From Bacillota bacterium (GTDB taxonomy: Bacteria > Bacillota > Clostridia > Lachnospirales > Lachnospiraceae): 12,108 nt of DNA. The stretch is from NCBI GenBank assembly GCA_023398615.1, contig JAEWSD010000234.1, forward strand, positions 1 to 12,108, read 5' to 3'. This document shows positions 6,353 through 12,108 of this stretch, one piece after another (the stretch's first letter is position 1; each line of letters opens with the position of its first letter). Below the pieces are notes generated by a model. It did no database searches. It was not told where the DNA came from and worked only from the letters and a program-made list of their open reading frames with translations. The translations under genes were made by a program, and so were the position numbers.

Positions 6353-6726
6353 AACTGCACCCCCTGATAATGTTTTTAAGATAAGTCCGATAAGCAGGTA
6401 TAAAATTTCTTAATATTACTTATCATAAGTTAATTTTACTATAAAATGTATTATTTTACAATAATATTTGATGAAAATGACTATAATTGATTGAATAGTT
6501 AATTAGTCCTGTGTCATTATGTATACTTTTGGGAAAATAAACAGTAATTTTTAGAAAAATTAGACAAAAAAATTTTCTTCGAGTCAAATTGTCCTTTTGC
6601 AGCCGTCTGAGCAAAAATGTGAAAATTCTGTGAACTCATGGAATAAGATGGTTTGTTCACAATTTTTTCGCATTCTGAGAGTATCATGTTTCTTAAAGTA
6701 TCCAAAAAAATTAGGAGGAGAAAATC
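6353..6726. other. AT-rich divergent intergenic region with inverted repeats
   Basis: About 370 nt without a supported gene, between the minus-strand chemoreceptor and the plus-strand ABC operon. It is markedly AT-rich compared with its neighbours and should hold both promoters, but I could not find a pair of hexamers at proper spacing in either direction. It contains an 8-bp palindrome, TAATTTTT-ag-AAAAATTA (6544-6561), and the inverted repeat described separately at 6629-6661. Only the two flanking ribosome binding sites are clear: AGGAGG at 6713-6718 and, on the minus strand, 6360-6365. Confidence 0.6.
6629..6661 (+). promoter_or_regulatory. Inverted repeat upstream of the ABC operon (possible operator or attenuator)
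   Basis: TGTGAAC at 6629-6635 and GTTCACA at 6655-6661 are perfect reverse complements separated by 19 nt. Outside a 3-nt mismatch the stem can continue as AAAA with TTTT, and a short T run follows. This could be a regulator site or a weak hairpin in the leader of the ATPase gene, whose start is 65 nt downstream. The sequence does not decide between these. Confidence 0.35.
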
Positions 6727-7761
6727 TTGATAGAAGTTAAGAATTTAGTCAAAAGGTATGGGGACCATCTTGCGGTAGATAACTTAAATTTTACGGTTGA
6801 GAAAGGTCAGATACTTGGTTTCTTAGGGCCAAACGGTGCCGGTAAGTCAACAACCATGAACATCATTACCGGATATATTTCAGCTACGGAGGGGACTGTA
6901 GTCATCAATGGCCATGACATCTTTGACGAACCGGAAGAAGCTAAGAAATGTATTGGATATTTGCCGGAGTTACCGCCGCTGTATCAGGACATGACGGTAA
7001 AGGAGTACCTGAGTTTTGTTGCGGATATTAAGTCCGTAAAGAGATCGGAAAAAGCAAAAATGCTGAACAGGATAATGAACATAACGAAGATCACGGATGT
7101 TTCGGAACGCTTGATCAGGCATTTGTCAAAAGGCTATAAGCAGAGGGTTGGATTGGCTCAGGCAATCATCGGATTCCCTGAGGTCATTGTACTCGACGAA
7201 CCAACCGTAGGTCTTGATCCGGTGCAGATTATCGAGATCAGGGATCTTATCAGAGAATTAAGCAAGAATCATACTATTATATTAAGCTCTCATATCTTAT
7301 CCGAGGTCAGTGAGGTCTGTGACAAGGTAATGATTATTAATAAAGGCAAACTGATTGTCAGCGACACACCGGATAATTTATCGAAGCATATCGTAGGGTC
7401 GAATGGAGTACATTTGCAGGTGAAAGGGGCAAAACAGAAGGTACAGGATGCCCTGTCGTCGGTTGCCGATATTACAAAATTGGAGTTTGCACCCGGGCCT
7501 TCTGAAGACCTCGTTAAGGTATCCGCATTTTGCGACCAGGATAAGGATATCCGTGAAGAGGTGTTCTTTGCTTTAAGTAATGCAGGCTGCCCGATCTATG
7601 ATATGCGTTCTTCCAGTATGTCCCTGGAGGAAATCTTCCTGGAAGTAACGCAGGATAACGAGAACAGCAAACTGGATAAGTTTGCCGACGGAAGCGGGGC
7701 AACGGAGGAAAAGGAAGAAGTTAAGGAAGCGGAGGAGACGGAAGATGCTGGCGATCTATAA
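6727..7761 (+). CDS. ABC transporter ATP-binding protein, GldA-like
   Basis: A 344-residue ATPase that should power the permease encoded next. Walker A is GPNGAGKST (residues 34-42). The Q-loop region reads GYLPELPPLY (77-86), with Glu in place of the usual Gln, as is common in GldA-like and some ABC-2 ATPases. The signature motif is LSKGYKQR (133-140), Walker B is VIVLDEPT (153-160), followed by a D-loop (VGLDP) and the switch histidine His189. A C-terminal domain (about 225-312) follows, then a highly acidic tail of about 30 residues rich in Glu and Asp. The start codon is TTG, set by AGGAGG at 6713-6718 at 8-nt spacing; no closer ATG would preserve the first beta strand. The 3' end overlaps the permease gene by 17 nt. 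Gene order resembles the gldA-gldF-gldG set, but gliding is not implied and the substrate is unknown. Confidence 0.93.
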   Translation: MIEVKNLVKRYGDHLAVDNLNFTVEKGQILGFLGPNGAGKSTTMNIITGYISATEGTVVINGHDIFDEPEEAKKCIGYLPELPPLYQDMTVKEYLSFVADIKSVKRSEKAKMLNRIMNITKITDVSERLIRHLSKGYKQRVGLAQAIIGFPEVIVLDEPTVGLDPVQIIEIRDLIRELSKNHTIILSSHILSEVSEVCDKVMIINKGKLIVSDTPDNLSKHIVGSNGVHLQVKGAKQKVQDALSSVADITKLEFAPGPSEDLVKVSAFCDQDKDIREEVFFALSNAGCPIYDMRSSSMSLEEIFLEVTQDNENSKLDKFADGSGATEEKEEVKEAEETEDAGDL

Positions 7762-8608
7762 GAAGGAATTAAAATCCTATTTTACATCAATGACAGGGTA
7801 TGTGTTTATCGCATTCTTTTTAGTCATTATCAGTTTATATTATATGGTAATAAATCTTGTTAATAAGCTTGCAAACTTTGAGTATGTATTATCAAGTGTT
7901 TCCTTTATCTTCGTACTGCTGGTACCGATACTTACCATGCGGTTAATGGCGGAGGAAAAGAAGCAGAAGACGGATCAGCTGTTATATACGTCTCCGCTGT
8001 CGGTCGGTAAAATTGTGACCGGGAAGTATCTGGCCGTTTTAACGGTATTTCTGATTGTAATGGGTGTGGTAAGTCTGTATCCCCTGATCTTAATGCAGTT
8101 TGGTACCGTACCTCTGCGGATAGCATACGGGTCCATCATGGGATTTACCTTACTTGGCGCCGCATATATTTCCATCGGCCTGTTTATTTCGGCACTTACC
8201 GAGAGCCAGGTAGTTGCGGCGGTTATTTCGTTCGTTGTGATTTTAATTACTGCCCTTATGGATAGTCTGGTAGGAATGCTTCCAACGGATAATAAAACGG
8301 CCTGGATGATCTTTGCCGTTATTTTACTTCTGATTTGCTGGGTAACCTACGTTATGATGCATAATCTTACGGTTTCGATCGCCATCGGCGTAATCGGGGA
8401 GATACTTCTGGCGGTAGCCTATGTTGTGAAACCGACCCTTTTTGACGGCTTGGTAGTAAAGGTATTCGGATGGTTTTCCGTGATCGAAAGATTTGATAAT
8501 TTTGTCCGGGGAGTTCTGGACCTGTCATCCGGTATCTACTATATCAGTGTTGCTTTCCTGTTCCTATTCTTAACGGGTCAGGCAATTAAGAAAAGCAGAT
8601 GGAGCTAA
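7745..8608 (+). CDS. ABC-2 type permease, GldF-like
   Basis: A 287-residue integral membrane protein with about six to eight hydrophobic segments: near residues 12-33, 46-66, 92-114, 125-150, 157-182, 188-208, 212-228 and 262-280. The segment LTMRLMAEEKKQKTDQLLYT just after the second helix, followed by TSPLSVGKIVTGKYLA, is characteristic of GldF-like and other ABC-2 permeases. The start at 7745 is chosen because GGAGG at 7731-7735 lies 9 nt upstream and the protein then begins MLAIYKKELKSYF, the usual amphipathic entry helix; the earlier in-frame ATG at 7682 would add 21 Arg/Lys-rich residues read from the ATPase tail. It overlaps the ATPase gene by 17 nt and ends 20 nt before the next start, implying coupled translation. 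Confidence 0.92.
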   Translation: MLAIYKKELKSYFTSMTGYVFIAFFLVIISLYYMVINLVNKLANFEYVLSSVSFIFVLLVPILTMRLMAEEKKQKTDQLLYTSPLSVGKIVTGKYLAVLTVFLIVMGVVSLYPLILMQFGTVPLRIAYGSIMGFTLLGAAYISIGLFISALTESQVVAAVISFVVILITALMDSLVGMLPTDNKTAWMIFAVILLLICWVTYVMMHNLTVSIAIGVIGEILLAVAYVVKPTLFDGLVVKVFGWFSVIERFDNFVRGVLDLSSGIYYISVAFLFLFLTGQAIKKSRWS

Positions 8609-8628
8609 AGAAAGGGAGGATGAGCAAA

Positions 8629-10098
8629 GTGAAAGATTCAAGGAATAACGCAAGCAAAGAAAAAGGAAGCCTGGCGGCAGGAATAAAAGCATCCTTTACA
8701 TCAAAGAAATTTAAAGGCGGAGCGTACTCCACCATAATATCTGTTGTTGTTATCGCGATTGTCCTGCTGGTTAATATATTCGTTACCAAGCTGGATCTGA
8801 AGGTTGACGTAAGTACGGAGAGCATGTATACGATGACCAATGAAACAAAGGATTATGTCAAAACGATTAAGGATGACATAACTATCTACTATCTGGTGAA
8901 GAGCGGTAATGAGGACGAAACCTTTACGGAAATTGTAAATAAGTACGGCGAGCTTTCCGACCACATTTCCGTGGTATATAAGGATCCCGTCCAATACCCG
9001 AAATTCGCTTCCCAGTATGTGGAGGACAAAGTAAATGAAAACAGTGTAATCGTAGTGAATGAGACGAATAAAAGGGCAAAGTATGTTGATAATGCCGAAA
9101 TGGTTAAGACGGATATCGATTATCAGACCTATCAGCCGAAGGTTACCGCAATTGATGTGGAAGGCCAGATTACCTCGGCTCTTCAATACGTGACGACGGA
9201 GAACCTTCCTGTCATGTATATGGTGGAAGGCCACGGGGAGACGGCGCTGTCCGATATCATGGCTTCCTCACTGGTAAAAGCCAATGTTACAACGGAGAAA
9301 TTAGCCACCCTGACAACAAAAGATATACCGGAGGACTGCTCCGTGCTGTTAATTAACGCACCGCAGACGGATTATTCCGAGGCTGAGATTGCAATGATTA
9401 AGGATTATCTGAAAAACGGCGGCGATGCAATCATACTGGTAGACTATGCGGCGGAAGGCTTAAAGAACTTTAATTCATTGATGAACTACTACGGTATCGA
9501 ATTTGTAAACGGTATCGTACTGGAAAAAGATCAGGGCTACTATATGGGACAGTATGTAACGGATATCGTACCGACCCTTAACGGCCATGACATTACTTCT
9601 TCGATAAAAGCCGACAACGCATCGGTAGTTACCCCGTATGCCGTAGGTATAAAGCAAATGGATTCGCCAAGAAGCACTGTTAAAATAGAGCCCCTGATGA
9701 CATCCTCCGGTTCTTCTTATTCCAAAGTGGATGTTAACTCGAATGTGGTAGAGAAAGAAGACGCGGACATAGACGGTCCGTTCCCGATTGCAGTTGCCGT
9801 TACAGAGAACTATAACAACGTGGAGACCAAATTGGTGGTATATGGCAGCTCCTTCTTTATCGATCAGGAGATTTTAAGCTATGCATCCCTTGGCAATCTG
9901 AACCTGTTCATTAATTCCATTAATTTTGTCGCGGATAAGAAAGACACTCTTGCGATAAAGGACAGGAGTGTTGAACAGCAGTTTCTGGTTATAAATGCGG
10001 CGCAGACTAATTTCTGGTCGGCGATCGTCATAATTGTGATACCGGTACTGGTATTAGCTTTCGGCGGCTTCCTGTGCCTCAGAAGGAGGAAGAAATAA
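8629..10098 (+). CDS. GldG-family membrane-anchored ABC accessory protein
   Basis: With the GTG start the protein has 489 residues. A basic N-terminus leads to one transmembrane segment (about 33-52), then a large soluble region, then a second transmembrane segment (about 463-482) ending in CLRRRKK. The soluble part begins LDLKVDVSTESMYTMTNET, the usual opening of the GldG / ABC_transp_aux family, and contains VEGQITSALQYV (about 177-188), MYMVEGHGET (about 197-206) and LKNGGDAIILVDY (about 261-273), which match the family's pattern of a flavodoxin- or glutamine-amidotransferase-like fold without obvious catalytic residues. GTG at 8629 is favoured because AGGGAGG at 8613-8619 is 9 nt upstream; the ATG at 8599 lacks such a site and the ATG at 8620 abuts it. 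It overlaps the next gene by one base. Its biochemical role is unknown. Confidence 0.88.
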   Translation: MKDSRNNASKEKGSLAAGIKASFTSKKFKGGAYSTIISVVVIAIVLLVNIFVTKLDLKVDVSTESMYTMTNETKDYVKTIKDDITIYYLVKSGNEDETFTEIVNKYGELSDHISVVYKDPVQYPKFASQYVEDKVNENSVIVVNETNKRAKYVDNAEMVKTDIDYQTYQPKVTAIDVEGQITSALQYVTTENLPVMYMVEGHGETALSDIMASSLVKANVTTEKLATLTTKDIPEDCSVLLINAPQTDYSEAEIAMIKDYLKNGGDAIILVDYAAEGLKNFNSLMNYYGIEFVNGIVLEKDQGYYMGQYVTDIVPTLNGHDITSSIKADNASVVTPYAVGIKQMDSPRSTVKIEPLMTSSGSSYSKVDVNSNVVEKEDADIDGPFPIAVAVTENYNNVETKLVVYGSSFFIDQEILSYASLGNLNLFINSINFVADKKDTLAIKDRSVEQQFLVINAAQTNFWSAIVIIVIPVLVLAFGGFLCLRRRKK

Positions 10099-11630
10099 TG
10101 GCTGGTGGTAAAAAGAAGAAAGGCCGGGCGCTTATCCTCCTCTTACTGGCCATGATTGTCCTGGTCGGGGCCTGCATATGGTTGACGGATTATAAGGGAA
10201 AGCAAACGGAAGAAGATAACGAAGAGAATACCACCGAGGAAACATCAATTGTTTCCTTAGATGTAAATACCATAAAATCTATTTATTTTAAAAATGAGAA
10301 TGCGGAAATGACTCTGTTGCGTGATAAGGAAGGTGTATGGAAGAATTCTGAGGATGAGAATTTCCCTGTAAACCAGACTTATGCAAAAAGCATGCAGGAT
10401 GCTTTTACGGATCTTACTTCCACCCGGACGATTACGGAAGGAACCGATGATCCGGTGTCCTTTGGGTTGGACTCCCCTTCCATTCTGGTGACGGTAACGA
10501 CGGAAGACGGAAAGAAGACCGATATTTCAATCGGTGATACGATACCGGTCGGAGACGGTTACTATGCCGTATTAAACGGCGGTAAAGAGGTATATGTTAT
10601 AAGTGCGGATTTCTATAACCTTTTTACTCATAAAGTGGAGGAAATGGTTGAAGTTGAGCCGATACCGAGCTTAAATGCCGCCGACATCACGTACTTATCC
10701 GTGGAGAATAAGGATAAGCCCGCATTCGAAGTCAGCTATGACGAGAACAATTATGCCGACTATTCCGGCTTTACAAAATGGACTATGAAACAGCCTTATA
10801 CTACGGATATTGCGGCGGATGCGGATGCTCTGGGAACTCTTTTCGGTAACTATTCCGGCCTCAGCTTCCTGACCTGTGTGGATTATAATGCCAAGGATCT
10901 GAGTAAATACGGTCTGGATAATCCGGCGGCTGTGATCCGATTAAAATACAACGAAGCGGCAACGGACAGTAATACCGCAGATACGGCCGACGCCGGAACG
11001 GCAGATGATGCAAACGCTGCCGGGACCGAAAAAACAGAACGTTTATTTGAACTGCTGATAGGTTCGACGGATGCGGACGGTAATTATTATGCAAAGCAGG
11101 AGGATTCCAATGCGGTTCATACGATGAGTGCCGATACGGTTTCCAAACTGATCGATATTGATGCATACGGCTATGTTTATTGCAGCATTAATCTGTTCCA
11201 TATTGATTTGATTGACAGTGTTAAGCTTGAACTTGACGGCGAGACCTATACCCTGAGAATAGAAAGGCCGAAGGCAGATGCCGGTGAAACCTCCGAGGAA
11301 AGTACGGATGCCGGTGATGAAAGTGCTGCCGTGAAATACTATTTCAACGGGAATCCTGCGGAGGAAAAGAGCTTTAAAGAGCTCTATCAGAAAATCATTG
11401 CTCCGGTAACCGAAAAGGAGATACCGTCGGACTATTCCGGTGACAATACCGGCAAGACACCTTATCTGACGTTGGAATTCCATTTTACTGCCGGACAGAC
11501 GGTGACGGTCAAATATCTTCCGTATGATGAAAGCTATTATATCGTGGATACCGACGGCGCGGAATATTTCCTGACGGATTTAAGGGTAATCAATGATCTT
11601 GCAGATGCGGTAAGGAATTACGCCAAGTAA
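10098..11630 (+). CDS. DUF4340-domain protein, last gene of the GldA/F/G-like operon
   Basis: A 510-residue protein with a Lys-rich N-terminus and a single hydrophobic segment (about 11-29), the rest being acidic and apparently outside the membrane. Two DUF4340-type units are visible: FGLDSPSILVTVTTEDGKKT, then ISIGD...YYAVLNGGKEVYVIS (about 122-169), and YGLDNPAAVIRLKY...LLIGSTDADGNYYAKQEDSNAVHTM (about 271-343), each followed by a helix. A third beta-rich part occupies about 415-510. Two low-complexity Asp/Ala/Thr/Glu stretches (about 286-314 and 394-411) look like flexible linkers. VGAC (23-26) resembles a lipobox, so Cys26 could be lipidated instead of the segment acting as a plain anchor. 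AAGGAGG at 10083-10089 lies 8 nt before the ATG, which overlaps the previous stop as TAATG. Function unknown; context suggests an extracytoplasmic partner of the ABC complex. Confidence 0.87.
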   Translation: MAGGKKKKGRALILLLLAMIVLVGACIWLTDYKGKQTEEDNEENTTEETSIVSLDVNTIKSIYFKNENAEMTLLRDKEGVWKNSEDENFPVNQTYAKSMQDAFTDLTSTRTITEGTDDPVSFGLDSPSILVTVTTEDGKKTDISIGDTIPVGDGYYAVLNGGKEVYVISADFYNLFTHKVEEMVEVEPIPSLNAADITYLSVENKDKPAFEVSYDENNYADYSGFTKWTMKQPYTTDIAADADALGTLFGNYSGLSFLTCVDYNAKDLSKYGLDNPAAVIRLKYNEAATDSNTADTADAGTADDANAAGTEKTERLFELLIGSTDADGNYYAKQEDSNAVHTMSADTVSKLIDIDAYGYVYCSINLFHIDLIDSVKLELDGETYTLRIERPKADAGETSEESTDAGDESAAVKYYFNGNPAEEKSFKELYQKIIAPVTEKEIPSDYSGDNTGKTPYLTLEFHFTAGQTVTVKYLPYDESYYIVDTDGAEYFLTDLRVINDLADAVRNYAK

Positions 11631-11641
11631 ATTAAATTGAC

Positions 11642-11722
11642 AAAAAGTCTCTATAAAGAACGAATGCTTATATTTCTCCTAATATAACTCTCAAACGTTC
11701 GATTCTTTACAGAGACTTTTTT
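11642..11722 (+). terminator. Large terminator hairpin after the ABC operon
   Basis: AAAAAGTCTCTaTAAAGAA (11642-11660) pairs with TTCTTTAcAGAGACTTTTT (11703-11721) with one mismatch, continues as CGAATG with CGTTCG around a one-base bulge, and encloses an inner hairpin TTATATT (11668-11674) with AATATAA (11681-11687). It begins 11 nt after the DUF4340 stop codon and ends in six T residues. The A tract on the left also gives a T run on the opposite strand. Its about 80-nt length and near-perfect ends are more than a terminator needs, so a small palindromic insertion is an alternative. Confidence 0.8.
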
Positions 11723-11844
11723 ATCGTATAGGAAAGTTCGTCCTATACGATAAAAAGCGCTCCGCTATGGGTGCGCACTCAGCACGCAAAGCTTAAAAAG
11801 CAAAGCTTAGGAATTTTACCGGCAAAGCCGGCTGCGCTCGGCGT
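11715..11844. repeat. Palindromic hairpin element, copy B, with attached hairpins
   Basis: A perfect 16-bp inverted repeat, 11718-11733 (TTTTTATCGTATAGGA) with 11741-11756, has the loop AAGTTCG and reuses the T tract of the preceding terminator as its base. AAAAAGCGCTCCG follows. This is the same order of parts as copy A at 2613-2670: GACTTTTTT, stem, AAGTTC loop, stem, AAAAGC-R-CTCCG. Downstream are GCGC/GCGC around 11757-11778, a direct repeat GCAAAGCTTA (11786-11795 and 11800-11809) and CCGGC-aaa-GCCGG (11819-11831). No credible gene covers the stretch. Confidence 0.65.
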
Positions 11845-11872
11845 GAGAGTTTCGCACGAGAAACTCTTTTTT
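11845..11872 (+). terminator. Intrinsic terminator just before the next promoter
   Basis: AGAGTTTC (11846-11853) pairs perfectly with GAAACTCT (11860-11867) across a 6-nt loop, followed by a run of six T residues ending at 11872. It is the last of several hairpins after the DUF4340 gene and stands 4 nt before the -35 box of the next transcription unit, insulating that unit from read-through. Confidence 0.75.
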
Positions 11873-11876
11873 ATGG

Positions 11877-11905
11877 TTGACAAAAGACCTGGTACGGATT
11901 ATAGT
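11877..11905 (+). promoter_or_regulatory. Near-consensus sigma-A promoter for the downstream ABC gene
   Basis: TTGACA at 11877-11882, a 17-nt spacer, and TATAGT at 11900-11905 (five of six matches to TATAAT). Transcription should start near 11912, giving a leader of about 110 nt before the ATG at 12022. This is the strongest promoter visible in the window. Its expected start point falls on the first bases of the inverted repeat at 11911-11940. Confidence 0.85.
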
Positions 11906-11910
11906 ATTGA

Positions 11911-11940
11911 TAGATATTTAGATAATTGTCTAAATATCTA
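11911..11940. promoter_or_regulatory. Perfect 12-bp inverted repeat over the predicted transcription start (likely operator)
   Basis: TAGATATTTAGA (11911-11922) and TCTAAATATCTA (11929-11940) are perfect reverse complements around a TAATTG spacer. The site begins 5 nt after the -10 box and would cover roughly +1 to +29. A dimeric repressor bound here would block initiation, so an operator is the simplest reading. The stem is almost all A/T and has no T tail, so a terminator is unlikely. Which regulator family binds it cannot be told from this window. Confidence 0.6.
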
Positions 11941-12021
11941 TATAATTAATTTGGCTATTTGAAAAGAAGAGGATAATCGGAATTATTTTATGCGTGCATT
12001 ACACGCAGATGGGAGTCGGGA

Positions 12022-12108
12022 ATGTTAAGTATTAAGAATTTCAGTAAAACCTATAAAGGCGGGAAAAAGGCGGTCGATCAATTGACCCTGGAGGTTAAGG
12101 AAGGTGAT
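12022..12108 (+). CDS. ABC transporter ATP-binding protein (N-terminal fragment, runs off the window)
   Basis: Only 29 codons are present, reading MLSIKNFSKTYKGG followed by KKAVDQLTLEVKEGD. This is the usual first beta strand, A-loop (aromatic Tyr11) and second strand of an ABC ATPase, stopping just before Walker A. GGGAG at 12011-12015 is 6 nt upstream of the ATG. A small hairpin, TGCGTG-catta-CACGCA (11991-12007), lies just before the ribosome binding site. The gene has its own promoter and operator-like repeat, so it starts a transporter unit separate from the GldA/F/G-like one. The permease partner and substrate lie outside the window. Confidence 0.8.
   Translation, partial: MLSIKNFSKTYKGGKKAVDQLTLEVKEGD

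Noticed and set aside
6380..6396. CCGATAA, resembling the -10 of a flagellar/chemotaxis (sigma-D) promoter, near the chemoreceptor
   Set aside because: It points away from the chemoreceptor gene and no TAAA lies at the required distance upstream.
6517..6705. Minus-strand open frame of 62 codons in the divergent intergenic region
   Set aside because: It would need a TTG start preceded by a T run, has no ribosome binding site, and crosses the inverted repeat.
11637..11642. TTGACA just after the DUF4340 stop codon as a promoter
   Set aside because: No -10 hexamer is found 16-18 nt downstream, and the site falls at the foot of the terminator hairpin.
11786..11809. Direct repeat GCAAAGCTTA as the start of a CRISPR or tandem array
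   Set aside because: Only two short units with a 14-nt period and no further copies.
11771..11962. Plus-strand open frame of 63 codons in the hairpin-rich region
   Set aside because: It runs through palindromes, the terminator, the promoter and the operator-like repeat, has no ribosome binding site, and its protein looks like no known family.
11990..12028. 12-codon possible leader peptide overlapping the last ABC gene start
   Set aside because: No ribosome binding site at a workable distance and no run of regulatory codons; the hairpin there is short.

Overview
The window looks like chromosomal DNA of a low-to-moderate GC Gram-positive anaerobe, most likely a clostridium of the Lachnospiraceae type. 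This is inferred from strong AGGAGG-type ribosome binding sites, sigma-A-like promoters with 17-nt spacers, intrinsic terminators, a lysine riboswitch ahead of dapA, and clustered flavodoxin-fold redox proteins. No rRNA, tRNA, transposase, phage gene or CRISPR array is visible. No coding region looks frameshifted; the last gene is cut by the window edge.

Layout. (1) 25-2238, + strand: a tight four-gene unit of a MarR-type regulator and three different flavodoxin-fold proteins (Flavodoxin_5-like, a Cys-motif FMN-reductase-like protein, and an NAD(P)H oxidoreductase-like protein), probably a regulated redox or electron-transfer operon. (2) 2303-4452, + strand: a sigma-A-type promoter, a complete class-I lysine riboswitch with antiterminator and terminator, then dapA and dapB, the first two committed steps of diaminopimelate/lysine synthesis. 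(3) 4488-6352: a long hairpin between convergent genes, then a minus-strand methyl-accepting chemotaxis protein with a Cache sensor. (4) 6353-6726: an AT-rich divergent intergenic region with inverted repeats. (5) 6727-11630, + strand: a four-gene, translationally coupled ABC system consisting of an ATPase, an ABC-2 permease, a GldG-like membrane-anchored protein and a DUF4340-type protein. This resembles the GldA/GldF/GldG set of gliding bacteria, but nothing else here suggests gliding; its substrate is unknown. (6) 11631-12021: a gene-free stretch packed with hairpins, ending in a terminator, a near-consensus promoter and a perfect 12-bp inverted repeat over the predicted transcription start. 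(7) 12022-end: the first 29 codons of another ABC ATPase.

How the parts work together. DapA makes the dihydrodipicolinate precursor that DapB reduces, and the riboswitch should shut both off when lysine is plentiful. In the ABC operon the ATPase should drive the permease, while the two large anchored proteins, each with most of its mass apparently outside the membrane, should form an extracytoplasmic module.

The least explained signals are: a hairpin element that follows an intrinsic terminator at two unrelated loci (about 2613-2670 and 11715-11770), sharing loop and flanks while its stem sequences differ but stay paired; the GldA/F/G-DUF4340 system; and the palindromic operator-like site at 11911-11940.
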